From Paenibacillus polymyxa M1 (GTDB lineage Bacteria > Bacillota > Bacilli > Paenibacillales > Paenibacillaceae): a stretch of DNA of 64,000 nucleotides. The notes under the pieces are model-generated. The model had not been told where the DNA came from, searched no databases, and saw only the letters and a program-made list of their open reading frames with translations. Positions 1-8,624 of the stretch are shown here, piece by piece. How positions within the stretch are numbered: position 1 is the first letter of the stretch; the number at the start of each line of letters is the position of its first letter. The DNA lies in contig NC_017542.1 of NCBI RefSeq assembly GCF_000237325.1, positions 5,512,501 to 5,576,500 on the forward strand, in the 5' to 3' direction. The translations under genes and the position numbers were made by a program.

Positions 1-173
1 TGAAAAACGGTAGCATCGAATCCAGAACCATTTGTGTCATGTATTAGTTTCTCGTCTAAATCAACAACCCTCCAACCAGGAATATCTTCATTCTTATAAG
101 TCTTTGGATCAATATCCAATTGGTAAGCCTCATCTGCTATCTTCCAGTACGTTTTTTCGCTAATATACTGCAA
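1..173 (-). CDS. Lipase-like protein, N-terminal fragment
   Basis: Reads leftwards from a TTG at 173 and stays open to the window edge, so only about 57 codons are visible. A strong ribosome binding site (AAGGTGGGG) sits six bases before the TTG. The visible residues (YWKIADEAYQL, PGWRVVD, GSGFDATVF) look like the start of the alpha/beta-hydrolase lipase-like proteins common in Bacillaceae, but the catalytic GxSxG region is outside the window, so the call rests on resemblance only. It lies on the same strand as the VgrG/PAAR operon and beside two small putative immunity genes, which suggests an effector, by context alone. A TATAAT on this strand at 206-211 could be its -10. Confidence 0.45.
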   Translation of the reverse strand, partial: MQYISEKTYWKIADEAYQLDIDPKTYKNEDIPGWRVVDLDEKLIHDTNGSGFDATVF

Positions 174-255
174 TTAATTCCCCACCTTGTCTAATCACCT
201 AATATATTATAAAGTTAGAAAAAGTTGATACTTTCAAAAAAGGAGCATCTAAAAA

Positions 256-612
256 TTGAAAAAGAAAAAATTTTGGGTTACTGCTCTTATCTTATTCTTC
301 ATCCTAGTAGGAGCTCTCTATTACATGCAGTACGCATCAAATGTAAAAAAAGAAGAAGCTGTTAGAACAGGTATACCTATTGGAAAAGAATACATCAAAA
401 AATACTATAGGGCTGATTTCATATTTAAGAGTTATGACTATATAGGTAGCTATGTTAATAATACAGTTCATCTAATCGGCTATATAAAAGGACATGAAGG
501 TCAATCGATATCTATTGCTTACGATTTTGAAAAAAAAGAAGTGCTTAGTGTAACCGGACCGGATTGGTTCATTGACAGTCGATACCCTAAAAAGAATGTT
601 CCACCATTTTAA
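256..612 (+). CDS. Small membrane-anchored protein, paralogue 1 (putative immunity)
   Basis: 118 aa from a TTG at 256 with AGGAG at 241-245. An N-terminal Lys-rich stretch is followed by one hydrophobic segment (about residues 6-25), so it is probably anchored in the membrane facing outwards. The mature part matches its neighbour at 838-1182: both carry GYIKGHE and, near the end, GPDWFIDS. I do not recognise a named family with confidence. Position between a lipase-like gene start and a spike/effector operon, small size and tandem duplication are typical of immunity proteins to surface-acting toxins; that role is inferred. It runs opposite to the lipase-like gene. Confidence 0.7.
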   Translation: MKKKKFWVTALILFFILVGALYYMQYASNVKKEEAVRTGIPIGKEYIKKYYRADFIFKSYDYIGSYVNNTVHLIGYIKGHEGQSISIAYDFEKKEVLSVTGPDWFIDSRYPKKNVPPF

Positions 613-736
613 AAATCAAGATTTGTATGCAAAAAAAAGCATATATGATTCATTCCAGTTCAAGAATATATTTTTCCAATCTAAGGAAGTGAAATCATTA
701 TAATACTTCCCATTTAGTTGGGATATAGTTATAAGT

Positions 737-843
737 AAAAATAAGTATAAAGTCGTTGGTTACTGCATTTCTGGTCGTGGTTCATACCTAATAACGATTG
801 GGACTTTGTAACTGTATGTTAGGAGAAGATTACATAAATGAAC
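737..843 (+). repeat. Upstream repeat, copy A
   Basis: The leader of the lipoprotein gene at 838, including its ribosome binding site and start codon. It is closely repeated at 1277-1384; shared blocks include ATAAGTATAAAGTC, TTTCTGGTC and CTTTGTAACTGTATGTTAGG. Confidence 0.75.
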
Positions 844-1182
844 ATACCTTTTAAGTTATGTCTAATACTTTTTATGGGGCCACTTATTCTAGCAGGATGC
901 GGGTCCTCAGTATCTCAAGAAAAAGAATTAATAACCGTTGCCACTCCCATCGGCGTGGAGTTTATTAAAGAACACTATAATGCTGATTTTATACTAAAGG
1001 ATTATACTGTGGATGATCCTGCTGTCCACTCAAGAATATATCTGTATGGGTACATTAAAGGTCACGAAGACAGCAAAATTACTATTTATTACAGTTATAA
1101 AACCAAAGAAGTAATCGACGTCTCTGGACCAGATTGGTTTATCGACAGCGAAGTTCCCAAATACAAGACCCCTTCTTCCTGA
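838..1182 (+). CDS. Small lipoprotein, paralogue 2 (putative immunity)
   Basis: 114 aa with a type II signal peptide: hydrophobic stretch followed by the lipobox LAGC (Cys about residue 21). ATG at 838 is preceded by AGGAGA at 821-826. It aligns along its length with the 256-612 product (IGxEFIKEHYNADFI, GYIKGHE, GPDWFIDS). One copy is a lipoprotein and the other has a plain N-terminal anchor, so both would sit on the outer face of the membrane. About 105 bp upstream of this gene recur at 1277-1384, after the gene, in front of an ORF that stops after three codons. Function unknown; immunity is inferred from context. Confidence 0.7.
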   Translation: MNIPFKLCLILFMGPLILAGCGSSVSQEKELITVATPIGVEFIKEHYNADFILKDYTVDDPAVHSRIYLYGYIKGHEDSKITIYYSYKTKEVIDVSGPDWFIDSEVPKYKTPSS

Positions 1183-1276
1183 GAAGGGCTATTATAAATT
1201 TCACCGTCTAATTTTTCCCAAATTAAGAAGTAGTATAATTATAGTGCATCCTATTTACGAGCGATATAGCCGGGAG

Positions 1277-1384
1277 GAAAAATAAGTATAAAGTCATTGG
1301 ATTCAGTATTTCTGGTCATAGTACATAGCTTAGGCGGAATAGGTCTTTGTAACTGTATGTTAGGAGAAAATTGCATAGATGAAC
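1277..1384 (+). pseudogene. Upstream repeat copy B with a vestigial third paralogue start
   Basis: Repeats copy A, including the block CTTTGTAACTGTATGTTAGG and the binding site AGGAGAAAA. It ends in ATGAACAAATAA, a start, two codons and a stop (ATG at 1379). This looks like the left-over leader of a third paralogue whose body was deleted, with the operon terminator at 1386-1410 now directly behind it. Confidence 0.6.
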
Positions 1385-1385
1385 A

Positions 1386-1410
1386 AATAAGGCTCCTTAG
1401 GAGCCTTATT
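1386..1410 (-). terminator. Terminator of the VgrG/effector operon
   Basis: Perfect 11-bp inverted repeat, AATAAGGCTCC and GGAGCCTTATT around a 3-base loop, just after the 48-aa ORF. It is symmetrical enough to act from both sides. Confidence 0.6.
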
Positions 1411-1429
1411 CCCTCGTTGCCTGACACAT

Positions 1430-1576
1430 TTACCGTTTTTCACTTTGGGTGCGAGGCTGATTTATATGAATAAAAGGATATTCGCCTTTGCTTATTTTAC
1501 GTTTCCATTCTTGGACCATATCTTCCTGGGTCGACGGTTTCTCATTCACGATTGCTCCTGTAGTTACTTTAGCCAT
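1430..1576 (-). CDS. 48-aa ORF at the end of the VgrG operon
   Basis: ATG at 1576, stop at 1430-1432, 48 aa. A G-rich binding site (AGAGGGGGGGAG) lies directly before the ATG, and the ORF starts 28 bases after the stop of the second VgrG. The peptide begins MAKVTTGAIVNEKPSTQ and contains EDMVQEWKRKI; it is hydrophilic, has no signal or membrane segment and ends in a charged tail. No family recognised. It may be a small adaptor, or the surviving N-terminus of an effector that once followed this VgrG. Confidence 0.55.
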   Translation of the reverse strand: MAKVTTGAIVNEKPSTQEDMVQEWKRKISKGEYPFIHINQPRTQSEKR

Positions 1577-1604
1577 GCTCCCCCCCCTCTCTTGGTGGTT
1601 TTAT

Positions 1605-2999
1605 TTACTGCGTCTTTATCTTTTCTCCAGTCATTTTAATGTTTCCGTCCATTTCAACCAAACTCGTTTTACATTTTAAACCGATGGCATCTTTGGCTGT
1701 GACTTGTATTGTGTTACCCGCATTGAGTACTAGGTTTCCATCAGCCTTAACACGGATGTCCTTTTTACTCCGCAATTCGATGCCGTGGTCATCTAGCAGT
1801 CGAATCACCACTTCATCGTCGTTCCCCGTGATTAAAATTTCATTTTTCTCAAAAATAATGGCTTTGCGGTACTTGGTCATAAAGATCTTCGTGGACGGGT
1901 CCTGAATAAAGTCGCCCCCTTTGGATCTCTTGCGGATTGAATGAGTAACAATGGCGTCCTTTTCTTTAGCGGTCGGAAAGTAAATGTCTACAAAGTCAAA
2001 CAACTCCGGCATACAGTACCATCCTGTATTTCCTTCCGATGTATAAAATGTAGCCGTTGGGAAAGCGTAGGTTTCCTTGACATTTGGCTTGACCTTATCC
2101 ATTTCATAAAAGAAAACCTTCACGTGGTCCTGCTCGATTCCAATAACCTTCGATTTTAACGAGATACCACGAATGCTTTCATTTACAATCAAATCCTGCT
2201 TCATTCCATCCAATGTAGTCAGTACATATTCATGCCACAAAGCACTATGGCGTATAAACGCAACCGATTGCAGGACGTATAATGCTTTCCCTTTAAATTT
2301 AACCTCCGCCCCAATTTGCAGTAGGGCATCTCTAGCCCCTGTCGTTTGCACTTTATAATATAAAAGGTTGTCATCCTTGCTAGCTCCTGGTTTGGTTTTT
2401 CTGGTCATGGAGTAGTTATACTGCCTGAGGTCACCCTGATTGACACCATCCGGTAATCCAAAATAAAACTGAGGTTTTTCACCAATCGGATCAGGTATTA
2501 GTCCCCAACCGAGCCGAGACGCTATACGTTTCAAAAACGACCAGTCTGTTTCGTCGAATTGCATCGTAAATTCCTGTAAAAGCTGATCTTTTAAGCGGCT
2601 CGTACAATTGGCTTTGGGATAGGATTTGAGCACGTGTTCAAGCAATGCTTGCAGCTTCATCTTTACATTTTGAAAAGATTGTCTATGCGGTATTTCATCC
2701 ATCTGGCTTGTATAAGATAGAGCTTCGACAACCAAATGAGCTACATTGGATACCATCTTGATTCTGAACTGCGTGACTGGCCCTCGAAATAGCACACTCT
2801 GGTTATGATCGTCATTCATATAAGAAACAACTAACTTCGCCCCTGCTTCCATATGATCTGTATATTCTTCCATTTGAGCACCCGTTAACACACCTGTCAA
2901 GAAGACCTTCACATGCTCATTCATTTTCTGTACAACTTTAATTTTTGGATTTTTAAGAGATAAAACTGTTCCATTATACTTGATGATTGGATATCCCAT
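1605..2999 (-). CDS. VgrG/gpD-like spike protein, short form
   Basis: 464 aa; ATG at 2999 after AGAGGAGCGG. The layout is that of the VgrG/Pvc8 contractile-injection spike family: gp27-like base (about residues 1-270) with DWSFLKRIASRLGWGLI at 152-168, an OB-fold region (about 275-350) with GWYCMPEL and FPTAKEKDAIV, and a short beta-helical needle (about 380-464). The same landmarks recur in the longer VgrG at 10053-12938. It has no C-terminal effector extension and no phage-type neighbours. Such proteins form trimers that pierce a target and carry cargo. It is the second-last gene of the operon, 21 bases after the preceding lipoprotein gene. Confidence 0.85.
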   Translation of the reverse strand: MGYPIIKYNGTVLSLKNPKIKVVQKMNEHVKVFLTGVLTGAQMEEYTDHMEAGAKLVVSYMNDDHNQSVLFRGPVTQFRIKMVSNVAHLVVEALSYTSQMDEIPHRQSFQNVKMKLQALLEHVLKSYPKANCTSRLKDQLLQEFTMQFDETDWSFLKRIASRLGWGLIPDPIGEKPQFYFGLPDGVNQGDLRQYNYSMTRKTKPGASKDDNLLYYKVQTTGARDALLQIGAEVKFKGKALYVLQSVAFIRHSALWHEYVLTTLDGMKQDLIVNESIRGISLKSKVIGIEQDHVKVFFYEMDKVKPNVKETYAFPTATFYTSEGNTGWYCMPELFDFVDIYFPTAKEKDAIVTHSIRKRSKGGDFIQDPSTKIFMTKYRKAIIFEKNEILITGNDDEVVIRLLDDHGIELRSKKDIRVKADGNLVLNAGNTIQVTAKDAIGLKCKTSLVEMDGNIKMTGEKIKTQ

Positions 3000-3020
3000 G
3001 TTACCGCTCCTCTATGTCGG

Positions 3021-5054
3021 TTAGTTTACGTTTATCCGTTGTTTGCTTACGTATTGAACCACATCTTTAATGGTTCGATTATGTCCCTGATCGTTAAGAG
3101 TCTCATCTAATGCAGGAATTGTGGTAAAAGTTTTATTTTTTTTCTGAAAATATATGTCCGCTATAGGGAATGGTTTTGCACCATCTGGTCCAGTGCCCGT
3201 TTCATAATAAGCAATAATGATAATGTCTTTTAAACCATCCTTATTTACATCCCTAAAGGCTACCGCTTCTATAACCTCATCAGCATACCACCATTCATTT
3301 CCATACATATCTGGAAATGAATATATAATACGTTCTCGGTCATCTAATAGGAAAAAGTAGTTTTTAGGAATTTCATTTTCCCTTGTTTTAGTCGATACAA
3401 ACCGTACTTTTCCAAAACCTTCGAGAGTAGTTTGAAAAGACTGCGACTCTTCAATTTCATATTGGTCGGTATTCAACTTTTCACCGCCAACTGTGGAAAC
3501 AGACTGATCTTCAACAGAACTTAGTTCACTCCATAGTTCCTCATTCTGCCTGATATTCTCTGGAATTTGTGCCAAACGAATTTCATACTCCGCATGGTCC
3601 CCTACCATATGTGCCATAGGCACACTCATCCCCAATGAATCATTTGTGAAATAACTAAACGATCCCATTTCTACTTCCGCAATCGAACCTTTGGTTACAT
3701 CCGCGTTTGCTAACAATTGAATCAAATCATCTTTTGTGAAATCACCGATTAATCCTTGTTGCTCCGGCTGAACAGCTGTATTCTTCCCGCTTTTTATAAG
3801 CTCAATAAAAGGGTTCTCGACCTTTACCAGATCCCTCAATCTTATTCTTGAAGCCTGCTTCATATCCAGGTTCGTCGTATAAAACATATGAGTAGGATAG
3901 GCTGCGTCCTTCACATAACGAATACCCATATATTGAACGCTCAAGAATCGTTCACTTTGTCGTTTGATCTCATAATCCATTTCAACATGGACTCCAGAAT
4001 TAGAATCCGCATAGTTTTGTAATCCTTCTAAAGCGTCAGTCTTAAGAATTTGGTTTAAAGATTTTTGCTTTGCAATATCCTTGAGTTTTGTAATTTGAGG
4101 GTATTTAATCACGATCCCATTTTTTGAATATTTCTCTTGAATGAGCCCATAGCTTTGCGTTTCATTATGAGCATCCGAGGCGGTGCTATATTCGGAATCA
4201 ATACGGACTTCTCCACTTTTGGAGAACTCAATGATAAGGCTTTGTTCAGAATCATCACTGTTTATTAAGAAACCATCGCCGTGGTCTAAAACTCCGATAC
4301 TCATGCTATCATGTTGTCGACTCTCTAAAATAATAGGCTTCTTCATATCCTTGTTCAGTTCCCACGCATCCGGGAGCTTCATCATACCTATATCTATACT
4401 TTTCTGCGTCCACTTTTGTCCAGACAACTCCCACAAATCAACAAATACGGGGTTTGGATGATATGTGGAGACATGCCCCCCTAACCACAACTTTACTCCT
4501 TGGTCTGAATCTCGAACCACAAAGTCTGTAGTCAATTCTGGCCCGCCACCCTCAATCATCTGAGCATGTACAAGTTGCTTCGTACTCCACCACTGAATAA
4601 ATGTGTATTTATCTCCAATCGTACCTGTCACCGTTTTAGGTGCTCTATAATTCATAACCCTAACGTTGAGCTGCCCGCTTTTTAACGGAAACGATTTTGT
4701 TAAGATAGTGAGATTATTATCGAACTTTTCTACTAATTCTTCATCCTTCATCTCTACACTTTCTGGCTCGTTTAACAACAAATTAAGTTCCTGTGTGAAC
4801 TCCTCAAGCTTGTTTTGTCTGATATCAGAATCCTTATTCTCATCGTTGACTATGCGAAGTTTTTTCACTAACGTGTCCAGCTTTTTCGAATAGGAAATCG
4901 TTTTATCGTCATTTTGGAGAGAAAGCGCATGATTTGTTTCAGTTGCTGGAGACTCCTGTTCCTTCATGCACCCATTCAGCACCACACAGGAAATGAGTAG
5001 TAACAGGACATAACAAATTCGCGCATACTTCAAGTAACTCATGCTGGAGATCAC
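3021..5054 (-). CDS. Large lipoprotein with C-terminal acidic-loop domain (putative immunity)
   Basis: 677 aa from a GTG at 5054; an in-frame ATG at 5042 is an alternative, and neither has a convincing binding site, so coupling to the upstream gene (stop at 5060) is likely. Signal peptide with lipobox LNGC. The C-terminal ~130 residues carry an acidic loop (DVNKDGLKD, FG-GAP/EF-hand-like) and end in YVSKQRINVN. This domain matches the end of the lipoprotein at 6199-7386 (IYFQKK, TLNDQGHN/INQTGHN, QYVSKQRI). The central part resembles nothing I can name. A surface lipoprotein between a cell-wall hydrolase-like gene and a VgrG fits an immunity role, by inference. Confidence 0.75.
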   Translation of the reverse strand: MISSMSYLKYARICYVLLLLISCVVLNGCMKEQESPATETNHALSLQNDDKTISYSKKLDTLVKKLRIVNDENKDSDIRQNKLEEFTQELNLLLNEPESVEMKDEELVEKFDNNLTILTKSFPLKSGQLNVRVMNYRAPKTVTGTIGDKYTFIQWWSTKQLVHAQMIEGGGPELTTDFVVRDSDQGVKLWLGGHVSTYHPNPVFVDLWELSGQKWTQKSIDIGMMKLPDAWELNKDMKKPIILESRQHDSMSIGVLDHGDGFLINSDDSEQSLIIEFSKSGEVRIDSEYSTASDAHNETQSYGLIQEKYSKNGIVIKYPQITKLKDIAKQKSLNQILKTDALEGLQNYADSNSGVHVEMDYEIKRQSERFLSVQYMGIRYVKDAAYPTHMFYTTNLDMKQASRIRLRDLVKVENPFIELIKSGKNTAVQPEQQGLIGDFTKDDLIQLLANADVTKGSIAEVEMGSFSYFTNDSLGMSVPMAHMVGDHAEYEIRLAQIPENIRQNEELWSELSSVEDQSVSTVGGEKLNTDQYEIEESQSFQTTLEGFGKVRFVSTKTRENEIPKNYFFLLDDRERIIYSFPDMYGNEWWYADEVIEAVAFRDVNKDGLKDIIIIAYYETGTGPDGAKPFPIADIYFQKKNKTFTTIPALDETLNDQGHNRTIKDVVQYVSKQRINVN

Positions 5055-5059
5055 GCTTT

Positions 5060-6139
5060 CTACAATTTATCGTTCATCTCTATACTCATAATCTTCCACT
5101 TGCCTGACTGCTTTTCTAACGTAAAAACAAGTCCTTTGTCTTTTTTCTCTTCACTTGAATTACTTCTTACTAAGAAGGTCCGCTGATTAGCCTCATTAGC
5201 AATCTCTTTTATGTTCAGATCTAATCCCGTATAGTCCATAGCGGAAAAATCTATGATATCTTCAAAATGATTTTTCGGGCTTGCCGACAATGCAGTGAAT
5301 TCCGCCATTTCAGGTAAGTGTATAAAGAAGCGATTCATAAGATAATGATCCTCCAAATAATTTTGAATAATATCTGTAGGAACCATGGGATATACAAATT
5401 TTTTATTCTTATTTTCATATAGGACTTTTGTTTTTTCGGGTCCGGTGCTGTCGAATTTTTGATATGTTATTATCGTATGTTGTTGAGTATCCTGAAAACG
5501 GTAGTAACTCACATCCTCATAAACACCATCTTTATTAATATCCTCCAGCTTCCTGATTCCTTGCCCTGTTGCTTCTGGATAATTGTAATTCAGATTGTTA
5601 ATTCGGTTATGGTCTAAAGTAAATATAGAGAAGCCTTCTGCCTCATTCACTTCGCTAGTTGAATATACAACTATAAATTTTTGTTCTGTTTGATCCAGCT
5701 TCATAATTTTCATGTCTGTATTAAGATGTGCAACCATAACTGGGTCCTCTAATTTACCAATGATATGATACCCAGTATCCTCCCGGGCTACAAATATGTT
5801 ATCAATCTCCTCTTTTTCTAATCCAAAAGCAAGCACATATTCCGGCTTTCCATCACGATCCAAATCTTCTTTTAATACTTTTTGAAGCTGCTCATTTTGA
5901 GGTTGGATTTTTTTTATAAACTGGTCTAATGTGTTAGAATCTGTGACGTAATTTCCATTTCTTTTGTTAATCGGATTCACAATATTGCTATTTCGATCTT
6001 GTTTTTGAGCAGCAGACTCTGGCTCAGTCACAGCTTTTTGCTCTATCACTTGAGTGCTAGGTTTGGTGGGGTCAGCTGCCTGCTGCTTCTCATTCGTAGG
6101 TTTTTCCGAACATCCATTCAAAAACAGACTAGATAACAA
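5060..6139 (-). CDS. Lipoprotein with repeat-type acidic loops; start uncertain
   Basis: Annotated from a TTG at 6139 (359 aa), but that start leaves only eight residues before the lipobox Cys (FLNGC) and has no binding site. The reading frame stays open upstream through a Lys-containing, hydrophobic stretch that would complete a normal lipoprotein signal peptide, yet it contains no ATG, GTG or TTG; only ATT/ATC/ATA codons are available, near an AAGGGG motif. A TTG at ideal spacing from that motif exists in another frame. A rare start codon or a sequence slip in the T6 run is possible. The mature part has DLDRDGKPE and DINKDGVYED loops like its neighbours. Function unknown; immunity-like by position. 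Confidence 0.65.
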   Translation of the reverse strand: MLSSLFLNGCSEKPTNEKQQAADPTKPSTQVIEQKAVTEPESAAQKQDRNSNIVNPINKRNGNYVTDSNTLDQFIKKIQPQNEQLQKVLKEDLDRDGKPEYVLAFGLEKEEIDNIFVAREDTGYHIIGKLEDPVMVAHLNTDMKIMKLDQTEQKFIVVYSTSEVNEAEGFSIFTLDHNRINNLNYNYPEATGQGIRKLEDINKDGVYEDVSYYRFQDTQQHTIITYQKFDSTGPEKTKVLYENKNKKFVYPMVPTDIIQNYLEDHYLMNRFFIHLPEMAEFTALSASPKNHFEDIIDFSAMDYTGLDLNIKEIANEANQRTFLVRSNSSEEKKDKGLVFTLEKQSGKWKIMSIEMNDKL

Positions 6140-6198
6140 TATTAAAAATAATATTCTATTAATAAAGTTGATTTCAAAAAACCCCTTTTTATATTCAA

Positions 6199-7386
6199 TT
6201 ACTGCACTTTTATACGTTGTTTGCTTACGTATTGAATGACATTTTGAAGCGTTTGATTATGGCCTGTTTGATTAATATTCTTATCCAATTTAGGAAGAGT
6301 AGTGTATGTGTTATCTTTTTTCTGAAAGTAAATCCCCGCGACAGGCAGTGTCTCTATTCCGTGTGCATTAACTCCGGTGATATAATCAGCAATAATAACA
6401 ATATCCATACGTCCATCCTGATTCAAATCCTTAAAGCCTACTGCCTTGATCTTGTCGATCATCCTACCGTTGTTACCATAAAATTCGGGGAATTCGTATA
6501 GTATCTTCTTTTTCACATATTTGTCACTGTTAACTTCCAAAAAAAACTTTCCTTGGATCAGATCATTTGTTTCCTCATCTTTTAATGTAGATACAAACCT
6601 CACTTTTCCCCAGCCATTAAGAGTAGTGGTAAAAGATTGTCCTTCTTGAATAGTGTATGGTTCTAGATCAGGGTCGGGCTGAGCATCTTCTTCTACATAA
6701 TCAGCGCTACGTTGCTGCCTTATGGATTTCTCCATGTTATATTCTATGAAAATATTATTTACTTTTTCCGTTTTAGTATCCCACCGAATCCTCAAATGTA
6801 AGCCATTCTTGGAGTAAAGCAGACTCCCATTTGTTACAATACTCGGTTTGCCGTAGAGCTGTAGTACTTTGCCAAGTGTATCACCGATTTTCAAGCCTCT
6901 TTTCGTTTTAAACTTGGGATTCTCCAAACTCACGGCTACTAAATAGCTTTCACCATCCACCAGTTCCTCCCCTTCAAGTTCAATCTTAGATAAAACTACA
7001 AATCTTATTTCTGGCTCCTCATAGTTAGGATAGGATAGACTCCATCTTCTATATGTTCCATTCCCACTATCATATCCTCTATTGTTAGCTTCAAATCCTT
7101 CACTGTAACCCCACTTATGGATAAGTTCTTTAATATCCGTATTCTTATCAATCTTATGTGATCGATATGAGACTTCAAAGTCGTCGTCCTGAAGGGACTG
7201 CGGATCGGCAGATGCAATATTCTGGGCTTTTTCGACTTTTTCACCTCGATAGTTCCCTGTGCTCTCGTCTTTGACGCTAACTGTTTTCTCACTTTTATAA
7301 TTATTGATACTTATAGAACCGCACGCAGTTACTCCAAAAATCATTACAAGCATTATAATGAAATAACCGTAACTTGGTTTGTACAC
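6199..7386 (-). CDS. Lipoprotein sharing its C-terminal domain with the 677-aa lipoprotein (putative immunity)
   Basis: 395 aa; GTG at 7386 behind GAGGAGAAGAA. Signal peptide with lipobox VTAC. Residues from about 265 on match the end of the 3021-5054 product, including DLNQDGRMDIVII, FPVAGIYFQ-like and QYVSKQRIKVQ, so the two are related by duplication of this domain. The N-terminal half is different. The gene starts 26 bases after the stop of the hydrolase-like effector at 7413-8600, the usual place for a cognate immunity gene, and a membrane-tethered surface lipoprotein would be well placed to block a peptidoglycan-degrading toxin. This is inference; no homologue of known function is recognised. 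Confidence 0.75.
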   Translation of the reverse strand: MYKPSYGYFIIMLVMIFGVTACGSISINNYKSEKTVSVKDESTGNYRGEKVEKAQNIASADPQSLQDDDFEVSYRSHKIDKNTDIKELIHKWGYSEGFEANNRGYDSGNGTYRRWSLSYPNYEEPEIRFVVLSKIELEGEELVDGESYLVAVSLENPKFKTKRGLKIGDTLGKVLQLYGKPSIVTNGSLLYSKNGLHLRIRWDTKTEKVNNIFIEYNMEKSIRQQRSADYVEEDAQPDPDLEPYTIQEGQSFTTTLNGWGKVRFVSTLKDEETNDLIQGKFFLEVNSDKYVKKKILYEFPEFYGNNGRMIDKIKAVGFKDLNQDGRMDIVIIADYITGVNAHGIETLPVAGIYFQKKDNTYTTLPKLDKNINQTGHNQTLQNVIQYVSKQRIKVQ

Positions 7387-7412
7387 TTCTTCTCCTCATT
7401 TCGAATTGTGAT

Positions 7413-8600
7413 TTATCTTTCACCGACGATACTCCACTCATTCGTATCATTTTTTCTGCTATCGTTACCATTTTGGGTAGGTTTAAATTTAAAATCAGGA
7501 AGCTTAATACCTTCGGATGCAGCAATTTTCTGAGTTACACTTTTATCAAGACTCAACAGATATTGTTCATAGTTAGAAGCTTCATTCCCACTAAAGGTAT
7601 TGTATATTTTCCGCACATTCTCACCCCAACGGTTATCGCTAGCGTATATGCCACATTCAACTCGCTTAGATTTCATTCTAAGAATCGGCGTGAACCAATT
7701 ACAGTATTGAAAAACGTCTCCTTTGCCTGTAATACCTCTCAATTTATTGTTTTTTACTACTGCTTGCCTAAATTCCTGACCATAGTATATATAGCCCAAT
7801 ATCTTTCCAAATACTAAACTATTGGCTTTCATTAAATCTCTGGCATAATTAGTTTCAGCACCATGCTCACCATCGGCCGCTCTATTTGTACTACTAGTGT
7901 TAAAACTGCCAGTTCCTTCTTGGATAATAATTGCTAACAAAAAACGGGGATCAATCTGAATATCATATGTTTCTTGTATCTTCTTTGTAGCTTCCCATAA
8001 ACCATGCAACTTTTCCTGATTCCATTTCATTTTGGTGAAATTTAATGAGCGCCTTTTGAATGTTTTTTCAGCCTCAGAACTACCGTTATATTGAAATTCA
8101 GCAGGTATCCATTTTCCTGCCGGAGTCTTTACGTTCGGTTTTGCAGTTTCTTTCGATTCGTTGGTAACTGACACCTCCGACGATGTATTTTCAGTAGTAT
8201 CGATCAAACCAAGTTTCTCTCGTATAGCTCGTCCTGCCTTCTCGGCAGCCAGCTTTCCCCTAATATCTCCGCTTGCCTCCGCAGTCATCCAACGAACGGT
8301 TTCTTTTTTCATTTCCTCTTGAGCCCACTTGGGGAACGTAGCCATTTCGTGTAATTTGCTTCGAAGTCCTTCTGCCAGCTTTTGCGCTTTGCGCATGCCA
8401 ACCTCGTCACCATTAGCTTGAGCGATGTACCAATCCTCTTTGTATTTACGCAGCCAGGTCTGGGCCCAATCAGGATAATTCAGTTTTTGTTTCTTTTGTT
8501 CTGCCGCCAGATCAAAAGCCTTTGCTTTCCTGTGTGCATTAGCAGTTGTTAAAGCTCTCAACATAGGGGTAGCACCAAACGTTGGTTCTTTCCATTTCAT
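7413..8600 (-). CDS. Peptidoglycan hydrolase-like effector with two N-terminal delivery-type repeats
   Basis: 395 aa; ATG at 8600 after AAAGGAGAAG. No signal peptide. Residues 41-84 and 88-130 are two helical repeats (YPDWAQ, FPKWAQ, each followed by a GD-containing helix and LRxKL/IREKL) that also occur twice in the VgrG at 10053-12938. After a low-complexity linker (about 131-165) comes a lysozyme/glucosaminidase-like domain with IDPRFLLAIIIQEGTGSFN (residues 216-234; E228 is the candidate catalytic acid), then NRAADGEHG and WGENVRKIY. It would cut cell-wall glycan strands. Lack of a secretion signal plus repeats shared with a spike protein suggest export as VgrG cargo. Catalysis and transport are inferred. 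Confidence 0.75.
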   Translation of the reverse strand: MKWKEPTFGATPMLRALTTANAHRKAKAFDLAAEQKKQKLNYPDWAQTWLRKYKEDWYIAQANGDEVGMRKAQKLAEGLRSKLHEMATFPKWAQEEMKKETVRWMTAEASGDIRGKLAAEKAGRAIREKLGLIDTTENTSSEVSVTNESKETAKPNVKTPAGKWIPAEFQYNGSSEAEKTFKRRSLNFTKMKWNQEKLHGLWEATKKIQETYDIQIDPRFLLAIIIQEGTGSFNTSSTNRAADGEHGAETNYARDLMKANSLVFGKILGYIYYGQEFRQAVVKNNKLRGITGKGDVFQYCNWFTPILRMKSKRVECGIYASDNRWGENVRKIYNTFSGNEASNYEQYLLSLDKSVTQKIAASEGIKLPDFKFKPTQNGNDSRKNDTNEWSIVGER

Positions 8601-8624
8601 ATGTCTTCTCCTTTTTTACGAATA

